A stretch of DNA of 21,719 nucleotides from contig DIKR01000116.1 of NCBI GenBank assembly GCA_002424625.1, positions 1 through 21,719 of the forward strand. Direction: 5' to 3'. A model generated the notes under the pieces. The model ran no database searches and had not been told where the DNA came from. It saw nothing but the letters and a program-made list of their open reading frames with translations. This DNA comes from Desulfuromonadaceae bacterium UBA5613 (GTDB taxonomy: Bacteria; Desulfobacterota; Desulfuromonadia; Desulfuromonadales; UBA2197). Of the stretch, positions 14,110-21,719 are shown one piece after another (position 1 is the first letter of the stretch; each line of letters starts with the position of its first letter). The translations under genes were made by a program, and so were the position numbers.

Positions 14110-15204
14110 TCAATCGCCGAAACAGATCCCGAGATCACGAGCGGTCAGCACCGTATCGCCATCAACCCGCACCCGTTTATGGATCTTCAGGGCTTCGGCT
14201 AACGGCACCAGGCCAATATCAGGAGACTGAAAAGCGACCATGTGGTCGAATTTCCCCATCTCGATAGCACGCACTGCACTGGTGCCAAAACGCAGGGAAA
14301 GGAGACGGTCGAAGGTCGTGGGCGATCCGCCGCGCTGCAGATGCCCGAGGACCATGGAACGTGTATCCTTGCCGGTGCGCTGGCTGATTTCCTTGGCGAC
14401 AGATTCGGCAATCCCCCCGAGGACGACATGCTGACGACCGGGCCCGGCGGGACTTTTAATGATGACATCACCGCCCTTGGGCAGCGCCCCTTCGGCGACA
14501 ACGACGATGGCATATTTGCGGCCATGCAGTTCGTTCTCCATGAGCTTGTCACAGACTTTTTCGATGTCGAAGGGAATTTCGGGGATCAGGATCACATCCG
14601 CATTCCCGGAAATACCGCTGTTGAGAGCGATAAAACCGGCATTACGCCCCATCACCTCGACCACCATCACCCGATCATGGGACTTTGCGGTGGAATGCAG
14701 CCGATCGATCGCCTCAGTGGCGATGCTGACCGCCGTATCAAATCCGAAAGTGGTATCCGTTCCCCCCATGTCGTTGTCGATCGTCTTGGGAACACCGACC
14801 AGCGGCATCCCTTTTTCGGCAAAGCGGTGGGCAATCTCCATACTGCCGTCACCACCGACAGCAACCAGGGCATCGAAGCGAAGGCGGCGAAAGTTTTCGA
14901 TGACCTTGTCCGACATATCCCGCTGCGTGCATTCTCCGGCGACATTGCAGACCGGCATCATGAAGGGGTTGCCTTTGTTGGTCGAACCGAGAATGGTTCC
15001 GCCGACACTGGCAATACCATCCACCTTTTCCGGAGTCAGGTGAATGATCTCTTCGGTGTTAAGAAGACCGGTATAGCCTGTTTTTATGCCGTACACTTCC
15101 CATTGCCGGGTATAAGCCGCCATGGTGACCGCTTCGATAACGGCATTCAAACCTGGCGCATCACCGCCGCCGGTATTGATACAAATCTTCATTCTTTTGG
15201 ACAT
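14110..15204 (-). CDS. pfkA: 6-phosphofructokinase
   Basis: Phosphorylates fructose 6-phosphate to fructose 1,6-bisphosphate in the cytosol. The 364-residue protein shows the family motifs TGGGDAPGLNAVI (11-23), GGTILGSTNKGNPF (68-81), GGDGS (117-121), PKTIDND (139-145, catalytic base D143), MGRNAGFIAL (185-194) and LGHLQRGGSPTTFDR (286-300). The donor signature is mixed: Gly in GGDGS (position 104 in E. coli numbering) is typical of ATP enzymes, while Lys in PKTIDND (position 124) is typical of PPi enzymes; group III ATP enzymes can carry this pair. The start at 15204 has GGAG at 15212-15215; the frame continues to 15273 and a later ATG at 15192 lacks a site. The repeat element fills nearly all of its leader. 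Confidence 0.95.
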   Translation of the reverse strand: MSKRMKICINTGGGDAPGLNAVIEAVTMAAYTRQWEVYGIKTGYTGLLNTEEIIHLTPEKVDGIASVGGTILGSTNKGNPFMMPVCNVAGECTQRDMSDKVIENFRRLRFDALVAVGGDGSMEIAHRFAEKGMPLVGVPKTIDNDMGGTDTTFGFDTAVSIATEAIDRLHSTAKSHDRVMVVEVMGRNAGFIALNSGISGNADVILIPEIPFDIEKVCDKLMENELHGRKYAIVVVAEGALPKGGDVIIKSPAGPGRQHVVLGGIAESVAKEISQRTGKDTRSMVLGHLQRGGSPTTFDRLLSLRFGTSAVRAIEMGKFDHMVAFQSPDIGLVPLAEALKIHKRVRVDGDTVLTARDLGICFGD

Positions 15205-15215
15205 TTGGCATCTCC

Positions 15216-15291
15216 GTAGGGGCGGTTCATGAACCGCCCTTCTGTTGCCGTAACGGATTTTAAATCCGGGCAATTCATGAATTGCCCCTAC
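15216..15291. repeat. Composite palindromic repeat element (GTAGGGGC family) in the pfkA leader
   Basis: The element is bounded by perfect inverted ends GTAGGGGC (15216-15223) and GCCCCTAC (15284-15291). Inside lie two perfect 20 bp palindromes, GGGCGGTTCATGAACCGCCC (15220-15239) and GGGCAATTCATGAATTGCCC (15268-15287). Both are centred on TTCATGAA. A third palindrome, CGGATTT-T-AAATCCG (15254-15268), separates them. The element fills 76 of the 93 bp between the metallophosphoesterase stop and the pfkA start, ending against the GGAG ribosome site. A relative lies at 3136-3196. Confidence 0.85.
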
Positions 15292-15297
15292 AATAAA

Positions 15298-15792
15298 CTA
15301 CTCATCCAAAGCAATAATCTCCCCGTCAATCCTGTCACCGATCGTCAGAATCCCGAGAGAATGGAAGGGGGCGTTGCGCCGATCGGTGGGGCTGCCGGGA
15401 TTAAAGAGAAGGATGCCGTTGACGACATGGCAGGCCGGTTGGTGGCTGTGACCGTAAACGATGCAATCGACCTGCTCACCGCTAAAGACCTGCAAGATCC
15501 GCTCTTCGAGATCGTCCTTGGCGCCCCAGCCATGCATAAGGCCGATCCGCTTCCCGGCCACCGGGATAATCCGCCGTGGCGGCAGCTCGGGAGGATCGAG
15601 ATTGCCGCGCACCGCCAGCAGCGGCTGCGGCAACAGCGGCAGGAGTTGTGGATCGACGACATCGCCGGCATGAAGAACCAGCTTTGTGCCGGCAAAGTGG
15701 TGCTGACAGCGGGCTAGCAAAGCCGCCAGCCGCGCATCACCGAGAGTCAGATGAGTATCGGAAAGGACGCCGATGCGCACGAGTTCACTCAT
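15298..15792 (-). CDS. YfcE/MJ0936-type metallophosphoesterase
   Basis: A 164-residue cytosolic phosphodiesterase of the calcineurin-like superfamily. All dinuclear-metal motifs are present: SDTH (D12, H14), HAGD (D44), RGNLD (N64, D66; the family form is GNCD/GNHD), MHGW (H87) and YGHSH (H115, H117). Small proteins of this type hydrolyse simple phosphodiesters in vitro; the natural substrate is usually unknown. The start at 15792 is 11 bp after the stop of the isochorismatase-family gene and has no clear ribosome site, so it may depend on coupling. A GTG four codons later is an alternative start. pfkA follows on the same strand after the repeat element. Confidence 0.9.
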   Translation of the reverse strand: MSELVRIGVLSDTHLTLGDARLAALLARCQHHFAGTKLVLHAGDVVDPQLLPLLPQPLLAVRGNLDPPELPPRRIIPVAGKRIGLMHGWGAKDDLEERILQVFSGEQVDCIVYGHSHQPACHVVNGILLFNPGSPTDRRNAPFHSLGILTIGDRIDGEIIALDE

Positions 15793-15803
15793 TGGTGAAG
15801 CGG

Positions 15804-16367
15804 TCAGCGCACCAGTTTGGAGAGTTTTCTAAATTCCTCACTCCCCGCCACGCGCAACAATTGAAAAATGGCAATCTCGGTCGAAGTGATCACTGCTCCG
15901 GCCTGCTGCATCATCGCCAGAGCAATCCGCCAATTCTCCTTCTTCCGGCTCATCACTGCATCGGCAACAACATGGACGATATAACCGGCTTCCAACAGTT
16001 GCAGCACCGTCTGCAGGACACAGACATGCGACTCCATGCCGGTGATGATGATCTGTTTACGGCCGAGTTTGCGAAGTTGTTCGGGAAAAGGTTCTTCCCC
16101 GCAACAACTGAAGGTCATCTTCTCGATCGCCGGCGCCGTCAAGCGCGCTTTCAATGCCGGGATCGTCTCCCCCAATCCTTTGACATACTGTACCGTACCA
16201 ATTTGCGGAATTTGCAGTTCCTGCGCCGCTTCCTGCAAAATCCCGATCCGCTTGGTCACCCCGGCAAGGATTGTTTCATCCATCGCCGGACAGAGCTTTT
16301 CCTGAACATCGATGACCACCAGGACGGCATCATCACGATCGAGCATGAATTCACTGACAATTCCCAT
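15804..16367 (-). CDS. Isochorismatase-family cysteine hydrolase
   Basis: A 187-residue protein with the catalytic triad of the isochorismatase-like superfamily: D20 in VVIDVQEKLCP, K83 in APAIEKMTFSCC and C116 in TGMESHVCVLQT. The fold and length fit the YcaC-like branch of unassigned amidases and hydrolases, not a true isochorismatase, since no siderophore or phenazine genes are nearby. The ATG at 16367 has a strong AAGGAG site. It lies 96 bp downstream of pyruvate carboxylase, with a possible terminator hairpin between, and 11 bp before the metallophosphoesterase. The substrate is unknown. Confidence 0.9.
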   Translation of the reverse strand: MGIVSEFMLDRDDAVLVVIDVQEKLCPAMDETILAGVTKRIGILQEAAQELQIPQIGTVQYVKGLGETIPALKARLTAPAIEKMTFSCCGEEPFPEQLRKLGRKQIIITGMESHVCVLQTVLQLLEAGYIVHVVADAVMSRKKENWRIALAMMQQAGAVITSTEIAIFQLLRVAGSEEFRKLSKLVR

Positions 16368-16404
16368 GGGTGACTCCTTGAAAAATGCGACCGTTAATAA
16401 TCAA

Positions 16405-16439
16405 GAACGCCCGGCAGGCATACAGCTCACCGGACGTTC
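16405..16439 (-). terminator. Candidate terminator after pyruvate carboxylase
   Basis: On the minus strand a 10 bp stem with one G-U pair, GAACGTCCGG with CCGGGCGTTC, encloses a 15-base loop and is followed by TTGATTATT. The T-run is poor, so termination may be partial and allow read-through into the hydrolase gene. Confidence 0.4.
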
Positions 16440-16463
16440 AGAATCATAACCTACAAAAAGAGA

Positions 16464-19400
16464 CTATTCAAGGATCATGAGGAGTGCCCCTTGCGGTACC
16501 TGCTGTCCTTCCTTGTAAAGGATCTCCTTGACGACTCCATCCTCTTTCGCCTTGATGTTGGTCTCCATCTTCATCGCTTCGGTCGCCAGCAGCGTGTCGC
16601 CGGCCTTGACGGTATCGCCGACCTTGACATTGATGCGGAAGACCTTCCCCGGCATCGGTGCGCCGATTTCATGGTGATTGGCGGGATCAGCCTTGCGCTG
16701 ACTTGCGTCATCGCTCTTCACCGAGAGATCCTGCACCTGCACCTGACGGGGTTCACCGTTAAGCTCAAAGTAGATGTTGCGAGTGCCGTCCTTCTGCAGA
16801 CTGCCGACGGCGTTCAACTGAATAATCAGGGTCTTGCCCGATTCGATATCGATGCTCACCTCGTCGCCGACATCCAGCCCGTAAAAGAAGACCGGGGTCG
16901 GCAGCACCGAGGTATCGCCGTATTCCTGACGGTGGCGGTCGAACTCTTCAAAGACACCGGGATAAAGGATGGCGGAGAGGACTTCGCGTTCACTGATGGT
17001 GTGCCCGACCTTCTTCTCGATCTCGATCTTTTTTGCGCCGAAATCCGCCGGCTCGAGGAGCTCACCGGGACGACAGGTGAGGGGCTGCTCCCCCTTGAGA
17101 ATAATCTTCTGCAGCTCCTGGGGGAATCCGCCGTAGGGTTGACCGATCATCCCCTTGAAGAAGTCGACGACCCCCTGCGGGAAGGTCATCTCCTCCCCCT
17201 TGGTAAAGACATCTTCCGGCTGGTAGTTGTTCTGCACCAGGAACATCGCCATGTCGCCGACAATCTTCGAGCTCGGCGTCACCTTGACAACATCACCGAA
17301 GAGATCATTGACCTTGCGATACATCTCTTTACACTCTTCCCAGCGATGACCGAGACCAAGGCCTTCGACCTGCGGCTTGTAGTTGGAGTACTGGCCGCCG
17401 GGGATTTCGTGATGATAAACCTGGGCAGTGCCGCTGCGCAGTTCCGACTCAAAGGGAGCGTAATAAGTGCGCACCGTCTCCCAGTAGTTGGCGAGCTGCT
17501 GCATGCCGGCCTGATCGAGCTTCGGGTCCCAGATGGTCCCTTCCATCGCCGCGAGAAAAGCATTCATATTCGGCTGCGCCGTCAAGCCCGAAACCGAGGA
17601 GAGGGCGAGATCGACAACATCGACGCCGGCCTGGGTGGCCAAAAGGAGCATGGAACCGCCATTGCTCGAGGTGTCGTGAGTGTGAAGATGAATGGGGATG
17701 CCGATCTCCTGCTTCAGGGCCTTGACCAGCTTCTCGGCAGCAAAGGGCTTGAGCAGGCCGGCCATATCCTTGATTGCCAGGATATGCGCACCCATCTTCT
17801 CCAGCTCTTTGGCAAGATTAACATAGTACGCCAAGGGATATTTATCCCGCTTCGGGTCAAGGATATCACCGGTGTAGCACATGGACGCTTCGCAGACCGC
17901 GTTATTCTTGCGCACGGCATCCATGGCCACGCCCATCCCCCGCGTCCAGTTGAGGGAATCGAAGACACGGAAGATATCGATCCCGCTCTTCGCCGCCTGG
18001 GCAACGAACTCCTGCACGACATTGTCAGGATAGTTGGTATAACCAACGGCGTTGGAACCGCGCAGCAGCATCTGGAAGCAGATGTTGGGGATCTTGGCGC
18101 GGAGTCGGTCGAGCCGCTCCCAGGGGTCTTCACGCAAAAAACGCATGGAAACGTCGAAAGTTGCGCCGCCCCACATCTCCAGGGAGAAGAGGCCGCCGCC
18201 GAGATAGCTCGTCGCTTCGGCAATGCGATCGAGGTCGTCGGTGCGGAAGCGGGTCGCCATCAGCGACTGGTGCGCATCGCGCATCGTCGTGTCGGTGATG
18301 AGGATGCGGCGCTCGCTGCGGGCCCATGCCGCCAACCCTTCCGGCCCCTTTTCGCGCAGGATGTCGCGGCTGCCGCGGGGACGCTGTGCTGCATAAGGGA
18401 TTTCTGGAACTTCCGCTTCACGCAGGTTTTTAAAGTTGAGGACTTTTTCCGGCTTGATGCCGGGGTAGCCGTTGACGACGGTGTGGCCGATAAAACGCAA
18501 GGTCTTACTTGCCCGGTCCTTCTTCTCCGGGATCTGCATCAACTCGGGATGGGCATCGATAAAGGAGGTATTACACTTGCCGGCAAGGAACTCCGGGTGA
18601 GTGACGACATTTTCGAGAAAACCGATATTGGTCTTGACGCCGCGGACGCGGAATTCCTGCAATGCCCGGTACATACTGCGCCGCGCCGAATCAAAGGTCA
18701 GTCCCCAGGTGCTGATCTTGACCAGCAGCGAATCGTAATGGGGCGTGATTTGTGCCCCGGCATAACCCTGTCCGGCGTCGAGACGTACCCCGAAACCGGC
18801 GGCGGTGCGCATTGCCTTGATCGTGCCGAAGTCCGGGGCAAAGTTGTTCTGCGGATCTTCGGTGGTGACGCGACACTGGATGGCAAAGCCGCGCAGTTCG
18901 ATATCTGCCTGACTGGCGATGCCGATCTCGGGATCCGAAAATTTGTAGCCTTCGGCGATACGGATCTGCGCCTGGACGAGATTGCGACCGGTGATCTGCT
19001 CGGTGACAGTATGCTCGACCTGAATACGCGGATTGGTCTCGATGAAGTAGAATTTCCCTTCCTTATCCATGAGGAATTCGACGGTCCCGGCATTGACATA
19101 GTTGACCGCAGCGGCAATTTTCAGTGCGTAGGCACAGATTTCCTGACGCTTTTCTTCGCTGAGATCGAGGGAGGGGGCGAGTTCGATGACCTTCTGATGG
19201 CGGCGCTGAATCGAACAATCGCGCTCATAGAAATGAAAAATGTTGCCATGGGTGTCGCCAAGGATCTGTACTTCAATATGTTTGGGATTTTCCAGATACT
19301 TTTCAAGAAAGACCGAGGCGTTGCCGAAAGAGGCCAGCGCTTCACTGCCGGCGCTGCGCAGCCCTTCGAGAAGTTCCTTCTGGTTGCGGGCAACGCGCAT

Positions 19401-19916
19401 GCCGCGTCCGCCGCCGCCCGCCGCCGCCTTGACGATGATCGGGTAGCCGCACTCCTTGGCAAAGATCAGCGCTTCCTCGTCAGTGGTGACCGGCTTGGCA
19501 GTGCCGGGGACAACCGGGATGCCGGCGGCAACCGCGACCTTGCGCGCCGCCACCTTGTCGCCAAGCTGACGCTGAATCAGCGCGGTCGGGCCGATAAAGA
19601 CGATGCCGGCGCGCTCACAGGCATCGGCAAAGTCGGCATTCTCCGACAGGAAACCGTAACCAGGGTGGATCGCATCGACCCCCTTCTTGCGCGCCAGATC
19701 AATAATCTCATCGATGCCGAGATAAGCATCGATCGGCCCCTTCCCTTTGCCGATCAGGTAGGCTTCATCGGCTTTGTAGCGATGCAGCGAACCTTTGTCC
19801 TCTTCGGAATAGATGGCGAGAGTCTTGATGCCGAGCTCGGTACAGGCGCGAAAGATCCGGATCGCAATCTCGCCCCGATTTGCTGCCATGATCTTTTTGA
19901 ATTTTCTGATCCCCAT
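16464..19916 (-). CDS. pyc: Pyruvate carboxylase
   Basis: A biotin enzyme that converts pyruvate, bicarbonate and ATP to oxaloacetate, feeding the TCA cycle and gluconeogenesis. The 1150-residue single chain has the full order. The biotin carboxylase domain spans about 5-460, with the ATP-binding loop GGGGRGMR (167-174), ERDCSIQRRHQKVIE (231-245) and ETNPRIQVEHTVTE (293-306). The carboxyltransferase domain begins at about 536, with DTTMRDAHQSLMATR (542-556), the carbamylated-lysine position K716 (AIKDMAG) and metal ligands H745 and H747 (HLHTHDTS). The biotinyl domain carries K1116 in EAMKMET. The fused layout separates it from two-subunit oxaloacetate decarboxylase. The start at 19916 has an AAGGAG site; the frame runs on to 19955 without one. 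Confidence 0.97.
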   Translation of the reverse strand: MGIRKFKKIMAANRGEIAIRIFRACTELGIKTLAIYSEEDKGSLHRYKADEAYLIGKGKGPIDAYLGIDEIIDLARKKGVDAIHPGYGFLSENADFADACERAGIVFIGPTALIQRQLGDKVAARKVAVAAGIPVVPGTAKPVTTDEEALIFAKECGYPIIVKAAAGGGGRGMRVARNQKELLEGLRSAGSEALASFGNASVFLEKYLENPKHIEVQILGDTHGNIFHFYERDCSIQRRHQKVIELAPSLDLSEEKRQEICAYALKIAAAVNYVNAGTVEFLMDKEGKFYFIETNPRIQVEHTVTEQITGRNLVQAQIRIAEGYKFSDPEIGIASQADIELRGFAIQCRVTTEDPQNNFAPDFGTIKAMRTAAGFGVRLDAGQGYAGAQITPHYDSLLVKISTWGLTFDSARRSMYRALQEFRVRGVKTNIGFLENVVTHPEFLAGKCNTSFIDAHPELMQIPEKKDRASKTLRFIGHTVVNGYPGIKPEKVLNFKNLREAEVPEIPYAAQRPRGSRDILREKGPEGLAAWARSERRILITDTTMRDAHQSLMATRFRTDDLDRIAEATSYLGGGLFSLEMWGGATFDVSMRFLREDPWERLDRLRAKIPNICFQMLLRGSNAVGYTNYPDNVVQEFVAQAAKSGIDIFRVFDSLNWTRGMGVAMDAVRKNNAVCEASMCYTGDILDPKRDKYPLAYYVNLAKELEKMGAHILAIKDMAGLLKPFAAEKLVKALKQEIGIPIHLHTHDTSSNGGSMLLLATQAGVDVVDLALSSVSGLTAQPNMNAFLAAMEGTIWDPKLDQAGMQQLANYWETVRTYYAPFESELRSGTAQVYHHEIPGGQYSNYKPQVEGLGLGHRWEECKEMYRKVNDLFGDVVKVTPSSKIVGDMAMFLVQNNYQPEDVFTKGEEMTFPQGVVDFFKGMIGQPYGGFPQELQKIILKGEQPLTCRPGELLEPADFGAKKIEIEKKVGHTISEREVLSAILYPGVFEEFDRHRQEYGDTSVLPTPVFFYGLDVGDEVSIDIESGKTLIIQLNAVGSLQKDGTRNIYFELNGEPRQVQVQDLSVKSDDASQRKADPANHHEIGAPMPGKVFRINVKVGDTVKAGDTLLATEAMKMETNIKAKEDGVVKEILYKEGQQVPQGALLMILE

Positions 19917-19945
19917 GCTGATCTCCTTTGTCGTTTCGGTGGAAA

Positions 19946-19964
19946 GTTTTATCAAAAATAAAAC
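19946..19964. repeat. Perfect inverted repeat in the pyc leader
   Basis: GTTTTAT (19946-19952) and ATAAAAC (19958-19964) form a perfect 7 bp inverted repeat with a 5-base loop, starting 30 bp upstream of the pyc ATG. A 10 bp palindrome, ACAAGCTTGT, lies just beyond it. It could be an operator or a weak leader hairpin; no regulator can be named. Confidence 0.4.
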
Positions 19965-20046
19965 AGGTACAAGCTTGTTAAAAATTCACTTTAAGTAAAA
20001 TATTTATTTATATTCAATAGGTTACACGTCAAACTTCAGATTGTGC

Positions 20047-20076
20047 AAAGTAAAGTAATGTGGCAGCGCAAGTCAA
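20047..20076 (-). promoter_or_regulatory. Candidate sigma-70 promoter for pyc
   Basis: On the minus strand TTGACT (20076-20071) is followed after 18 bp by TACTTT (20052-20047), a weak -10. This would give a leader of about 120 bases. A nearer TATAAA box (about 20010) lacks a well-spaced -35. The assignment is uncertain. Confidence 0.3.
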
Positions 20077-20222
20077 CATATAATCTTGTTTTGAATATAT
20101 AAAGCTGCTGACCCGCAGCCACCAAGATCATGCACCCCCCTGTTGATCCCTTCAACTCACAAAAAGAAAGAATAGCAGTGACCTTCCACGATGCAACCTG
20201 GTGGGGCAGCGGCAAGAAATGA

Positions 20223-20251
20223 TTGACTCATGAAATGAGGAAGTATTTAAT
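20223..20251 (+). promoter_or_regulatory. Candidate sigma-70 promoter and overlapping operator-like repeat for the response regulator
   Basis: TTGACT (20223-20228) and TTTAAT (20246-20251) are separated by exactly 17 bp and each match five of six consensus bases. The start point would be near 20258, 66 bases before the ATG. A perfect inverted repeat, CTCAT-GAA-ATGAG (20227-20239), overlaps the -35 box and spacer, where a repressor could act. Confidence 0.5.
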
Positions 20252-20323
20252 ATCGCGAGTTGTCCGGCCAATCGGGTTGCGCAACAATAAGCGATTCTTT
20301 TCATCTTTGGAAATGAGCAGTAA

Positions 20324-21719
20324 ATGATCACGACCGTCAACGCCAGTGAACCGACAGCACAGATTCTCATCGTCGATGACGATAGCGGCAACCGTGATGG
20401 CCTCACCCTGCTGTTGCGCCAGGAGGGATACCAGATCACGGCCAGCGACAGCGGCGAAGGTGCCCTGCAACACCTCGCAGAGACGACCTTTGCGATCGTC
20501 ATTACCGACCTCCTGTTGCCGGGGATCAGCGGTCTCGATATTCTCCGTCATATCAAAGAGCTGACGCCGCAGACCCATGTCATCCTCATGACCGGAAATG
20601 CCTCGACCGAAACAGCGGTCGAGGCGATGAAAGAAGGAGCCTTCGATTACCTCACCAAACCGATCAACGTCAAAGAACTGAAAATCCTCCTCGACAATGC
20701 CTTGGAAAAGAGCCGCCTCGTTGCCGAGAATCAGTACCTGCGCCAGCAACTGCGCGGCAAATACCGCTTTGCCAACATGATCGGCAGCAGTCCGACGATG
20801 CAGACGATCTTCAAACAGATGGAGAAGATCACCCAGACCGATTCGACCGTTCTCATCCTTGGCGAATCCGGGACAGGAAAGGAACTGGTTGCCCGGGCCG
20901 TGCACTTCAACAGCGCCCGCAAAGAGAAACCCTTCATTGCCATCAACTGCGGCGCCATTCCCGGGGAACTGCTGGAAAGCGAACTCTTTGGCCATGTTAA
21001 AGGGGCATTTACCGGGGCGGGGAGCGACAAAGCCGGGAAATTCGAAGCAGCAGAAGGGGGGACGATCTTTCTTGACGAGATCGGCACCATCCCGATGCAG
21101 CTGCAGATGAAGTTGTTGCGGGTTTTACAGGAACGGGAAGTGGAACGGGTCGGCTCCAGTCGCAAGATCCGCCTGAATGTCCGGATCATCTCGGCCACCA
21201 ACGCTGACCTGGCGGAACTGGTAAAAACCAAGGAATTCCGTGAAGACCTTTACTACCGGCTCAACGTCATCCCGGTCCATCTGCCGCCCTTGCGGGAACG
21301 TATGGAAGATATCCCGTTGCTGATCAAGCACTTTTTGAAAAAATCGTGCGAAGCGCAGAATCATTTCACCTGCACCCTGAGTACGGAAGCTGCGGCCGCG
21401 CTGCAACAATACGACTGGCCGGGGAATGTTCGGGAACTGGAAAATGTTATCGAACGGGCCGTCGCCCTGGTCGAGGGAGAGTTGATCGGATTGAACGATC
21501 TGCCGGCGCAGATCAGTCAACAAGCGGGGAACAGTCCCGCCCCGCCCCTCCCTTCCTTCCAGGAAAATGGCGTCGACCTCCCGGCTCTGGTCGCTGAGCT
21601 TGAATGCCGGATGATTCACGCCGCCCTGGAGAGTTCCGGCGGGGTTAAGACCAAAGCAGCGGAACTCCTCCATCTCAACCGCACCACCCTGGTTGAAAAG
21701 ATCCGCCGTTACAATTTAT
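20324..21719 (+). CDS. NtrC-family sigma-54-dependent response regulator (3' end cut by window edge)
   Basis: A two-component transcription activator that works with sigma-54 RNA polymerase. The frame is open from ATG 20324 to the right edge (465 residues), and only a few C-terminal residues seem to be missing. The receiver domain (13-125) has the acidic pocket D18-D20, phosphoacceptor D62 (TDLLLPG), T90 and K112 (TKP). The AAA+ domain (about 150-385) has Walker A GESGTGKE (180-187), the sigma-54 contact loop GAFTGA (227-232), Walker B GGTIFLDEIG (245-254) and arginine-finger region REDLYYRLNV. A Fis-type helix-turn-helix (KTKAAELLHLNRTTLVEKIRR, 442-462) ends the protein. An in-frame stop directly precedes the ATG, fixing the start. 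The partner histidine kinase is not in the window, so the signal is unknown. Confidence 0.95.
   Translation, partial: MITTVNASEPTAQILIVDDDSGNRDGLTLLLRQEGYQITASDSGEGALQHLAETTFAIVITDLLLPGISGLDILRHIKELTPQTHVILMTGNASTETAVEAMKEGAFDYLTKPINVKELKILLDNALEKSRLVAENQYLRQQLRGKYRFANMIGSSPTMQTIFKQMEKITQTDSTVLILGESGTGKELVARAVHFNSARKEKPFIAINCGAIPGELLESELFGHVKGAFTGAGSDKAGKFEAAEGGTIFLDEIGTIPMQLQMKLLRVLQEREVERVGSSRKIRLNVRIISATNADLAELVKTKEFREDLYYRLNVIPVHLPPLRERMEDIPLLIKHFLKKSCEAQNHFTCTLSTEAAAALQQYDWPGNVRELENVIERAVALVEGELIGLNDLPAQISQQAGNSPAPPLPSFQENGVDLPALVAELECRMIHAALESSGGVKTKAAELLHLNRTTLVEKIRRYNL

Larger units (their letters stand above)
19917..20323. other. 407 bp AT-rich divergent intergenic region between pyc and the response regulator
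   Basis: This is the longest stretch without a gene and is much richer in A+T than its surroundings, especially 19945-20105. It holds the likely promoters of both divergent genes, a hairpin in the pyc leader and a short GCTGC/GCAGC stem at 20104-20119. No RNA gene, riboswitch or convincing small gene was seen. Confidence 0.7.

Noticed and set aside
15804..16367. Isochorismatase of a siderophore pathway
   Set aside because: Only the general catalytic triad is present, with no ArCP domain and no siderophore genes nearby, so only a family-level call is supported.
16491..19961. An antisense open frame of about 1156 codons covering almost all of pyc on the plus strand
   Set aside because: It is a codon-bias shadow: GC-rich third positions in pyc leave few stops on the other strand. 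Its translation has no recognisable domains and pyc is complete with all motifs.
20130..20222. A possible 30-codon plus-strand small ORF in the pyc/response-regulator gap
   Set aside because: It has no convincing ribosome site and no recognisable motif, and it lies upstream of the best promoter, so it would not be on the regulator's transcript.

Overview
This 21.7 kb window is a GC-rich, densely packed piece of chromosome. Nothing in it suggests a phage, plasmid or insertion sequence. The gene complement and the order mutS, amidase, glnD, xerD, phosphoglycerate-mutase-like gene point to a deltaproteobacterium of the Geobacter/Desulfuromonas/Pelobacter group (Desulfuromonadia). That placement is inferred from protein character and gene order, not from a phylogeny.

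Layout. (a) 1-2381, minus strand: ispH, the last enzyme of the MEP isoprenoid pathway, is followed 12 bp later by a pfaD-type FMN enoyl reductase that runs off the left edge. (b) 2525-2970, plus strand: two very small genes, a 57-residue Cys-rich protein and a 61-residue DUF2007-like protein. A repeat-rich gap follows, to 3219. (c) 3220-12448, minus strand: a tight operon, mutS > N-acetylmuramoyl-L-alanine amidase > glnD > xerD > phosphoglycerate-mutase-like protein. The first three junctions are 4-base stop/start overlaps and the last is a 25 bp gap. (d) 12580-14037, plus strand: a hypothetical protein and a FieF-like cation diffusion facilitator, 3 bp apart. (e) 14110-19916, minus strand: pyruvate carboxylase, an isochorismatase-family hydrolase, a YfcE-like metallophosphoesterase and 6-phosphofructokinase. 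(f) 20324 to the right edge, plus strand: an NtrC-type sigma-54 response regulator cut a few residues before its end.

How the genes fit together. Pyruvate carboxylase (anaplerosis or gluconeogenesis) and phosphofructokinase (glycolysis) lie close together with two small hydrolases between them. The mutS operon joins unrelated housekeeping tasks: mismatch repair, septal peptidoglycan cleavage, PII nitrogen signalling, chromosome dimer resolution and a sugar-phosphate or amino-acid step. No single pathway explains it, so the link is probably transcriptional and historical.

Non-coding structure. Two related palindromic repeat elements share a GTAGGGGC core. One fills almost the whole leader of pfkA; the other lies just downstream of the phosphoglycerate-mutase-like gene. 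A third, unrelated palindromic repeat sits at about 3018-3058. An intrinsic terminator for pfkA is visible at 14036-14066. Several sigma-70-like promoters can be proposed by eye.

I found no CRISPR array, tRNA, rRNA, transposase or recognisable riboswitch, and no convincing new multi-gene system. The least ordinary items are the ispH-pfaD pair at the left edge, the composite palindrome in the pfkA leader, the phosphoglycerate-mutase-like protein that may be a homoserine kinase, and the small Cys-rich protein.
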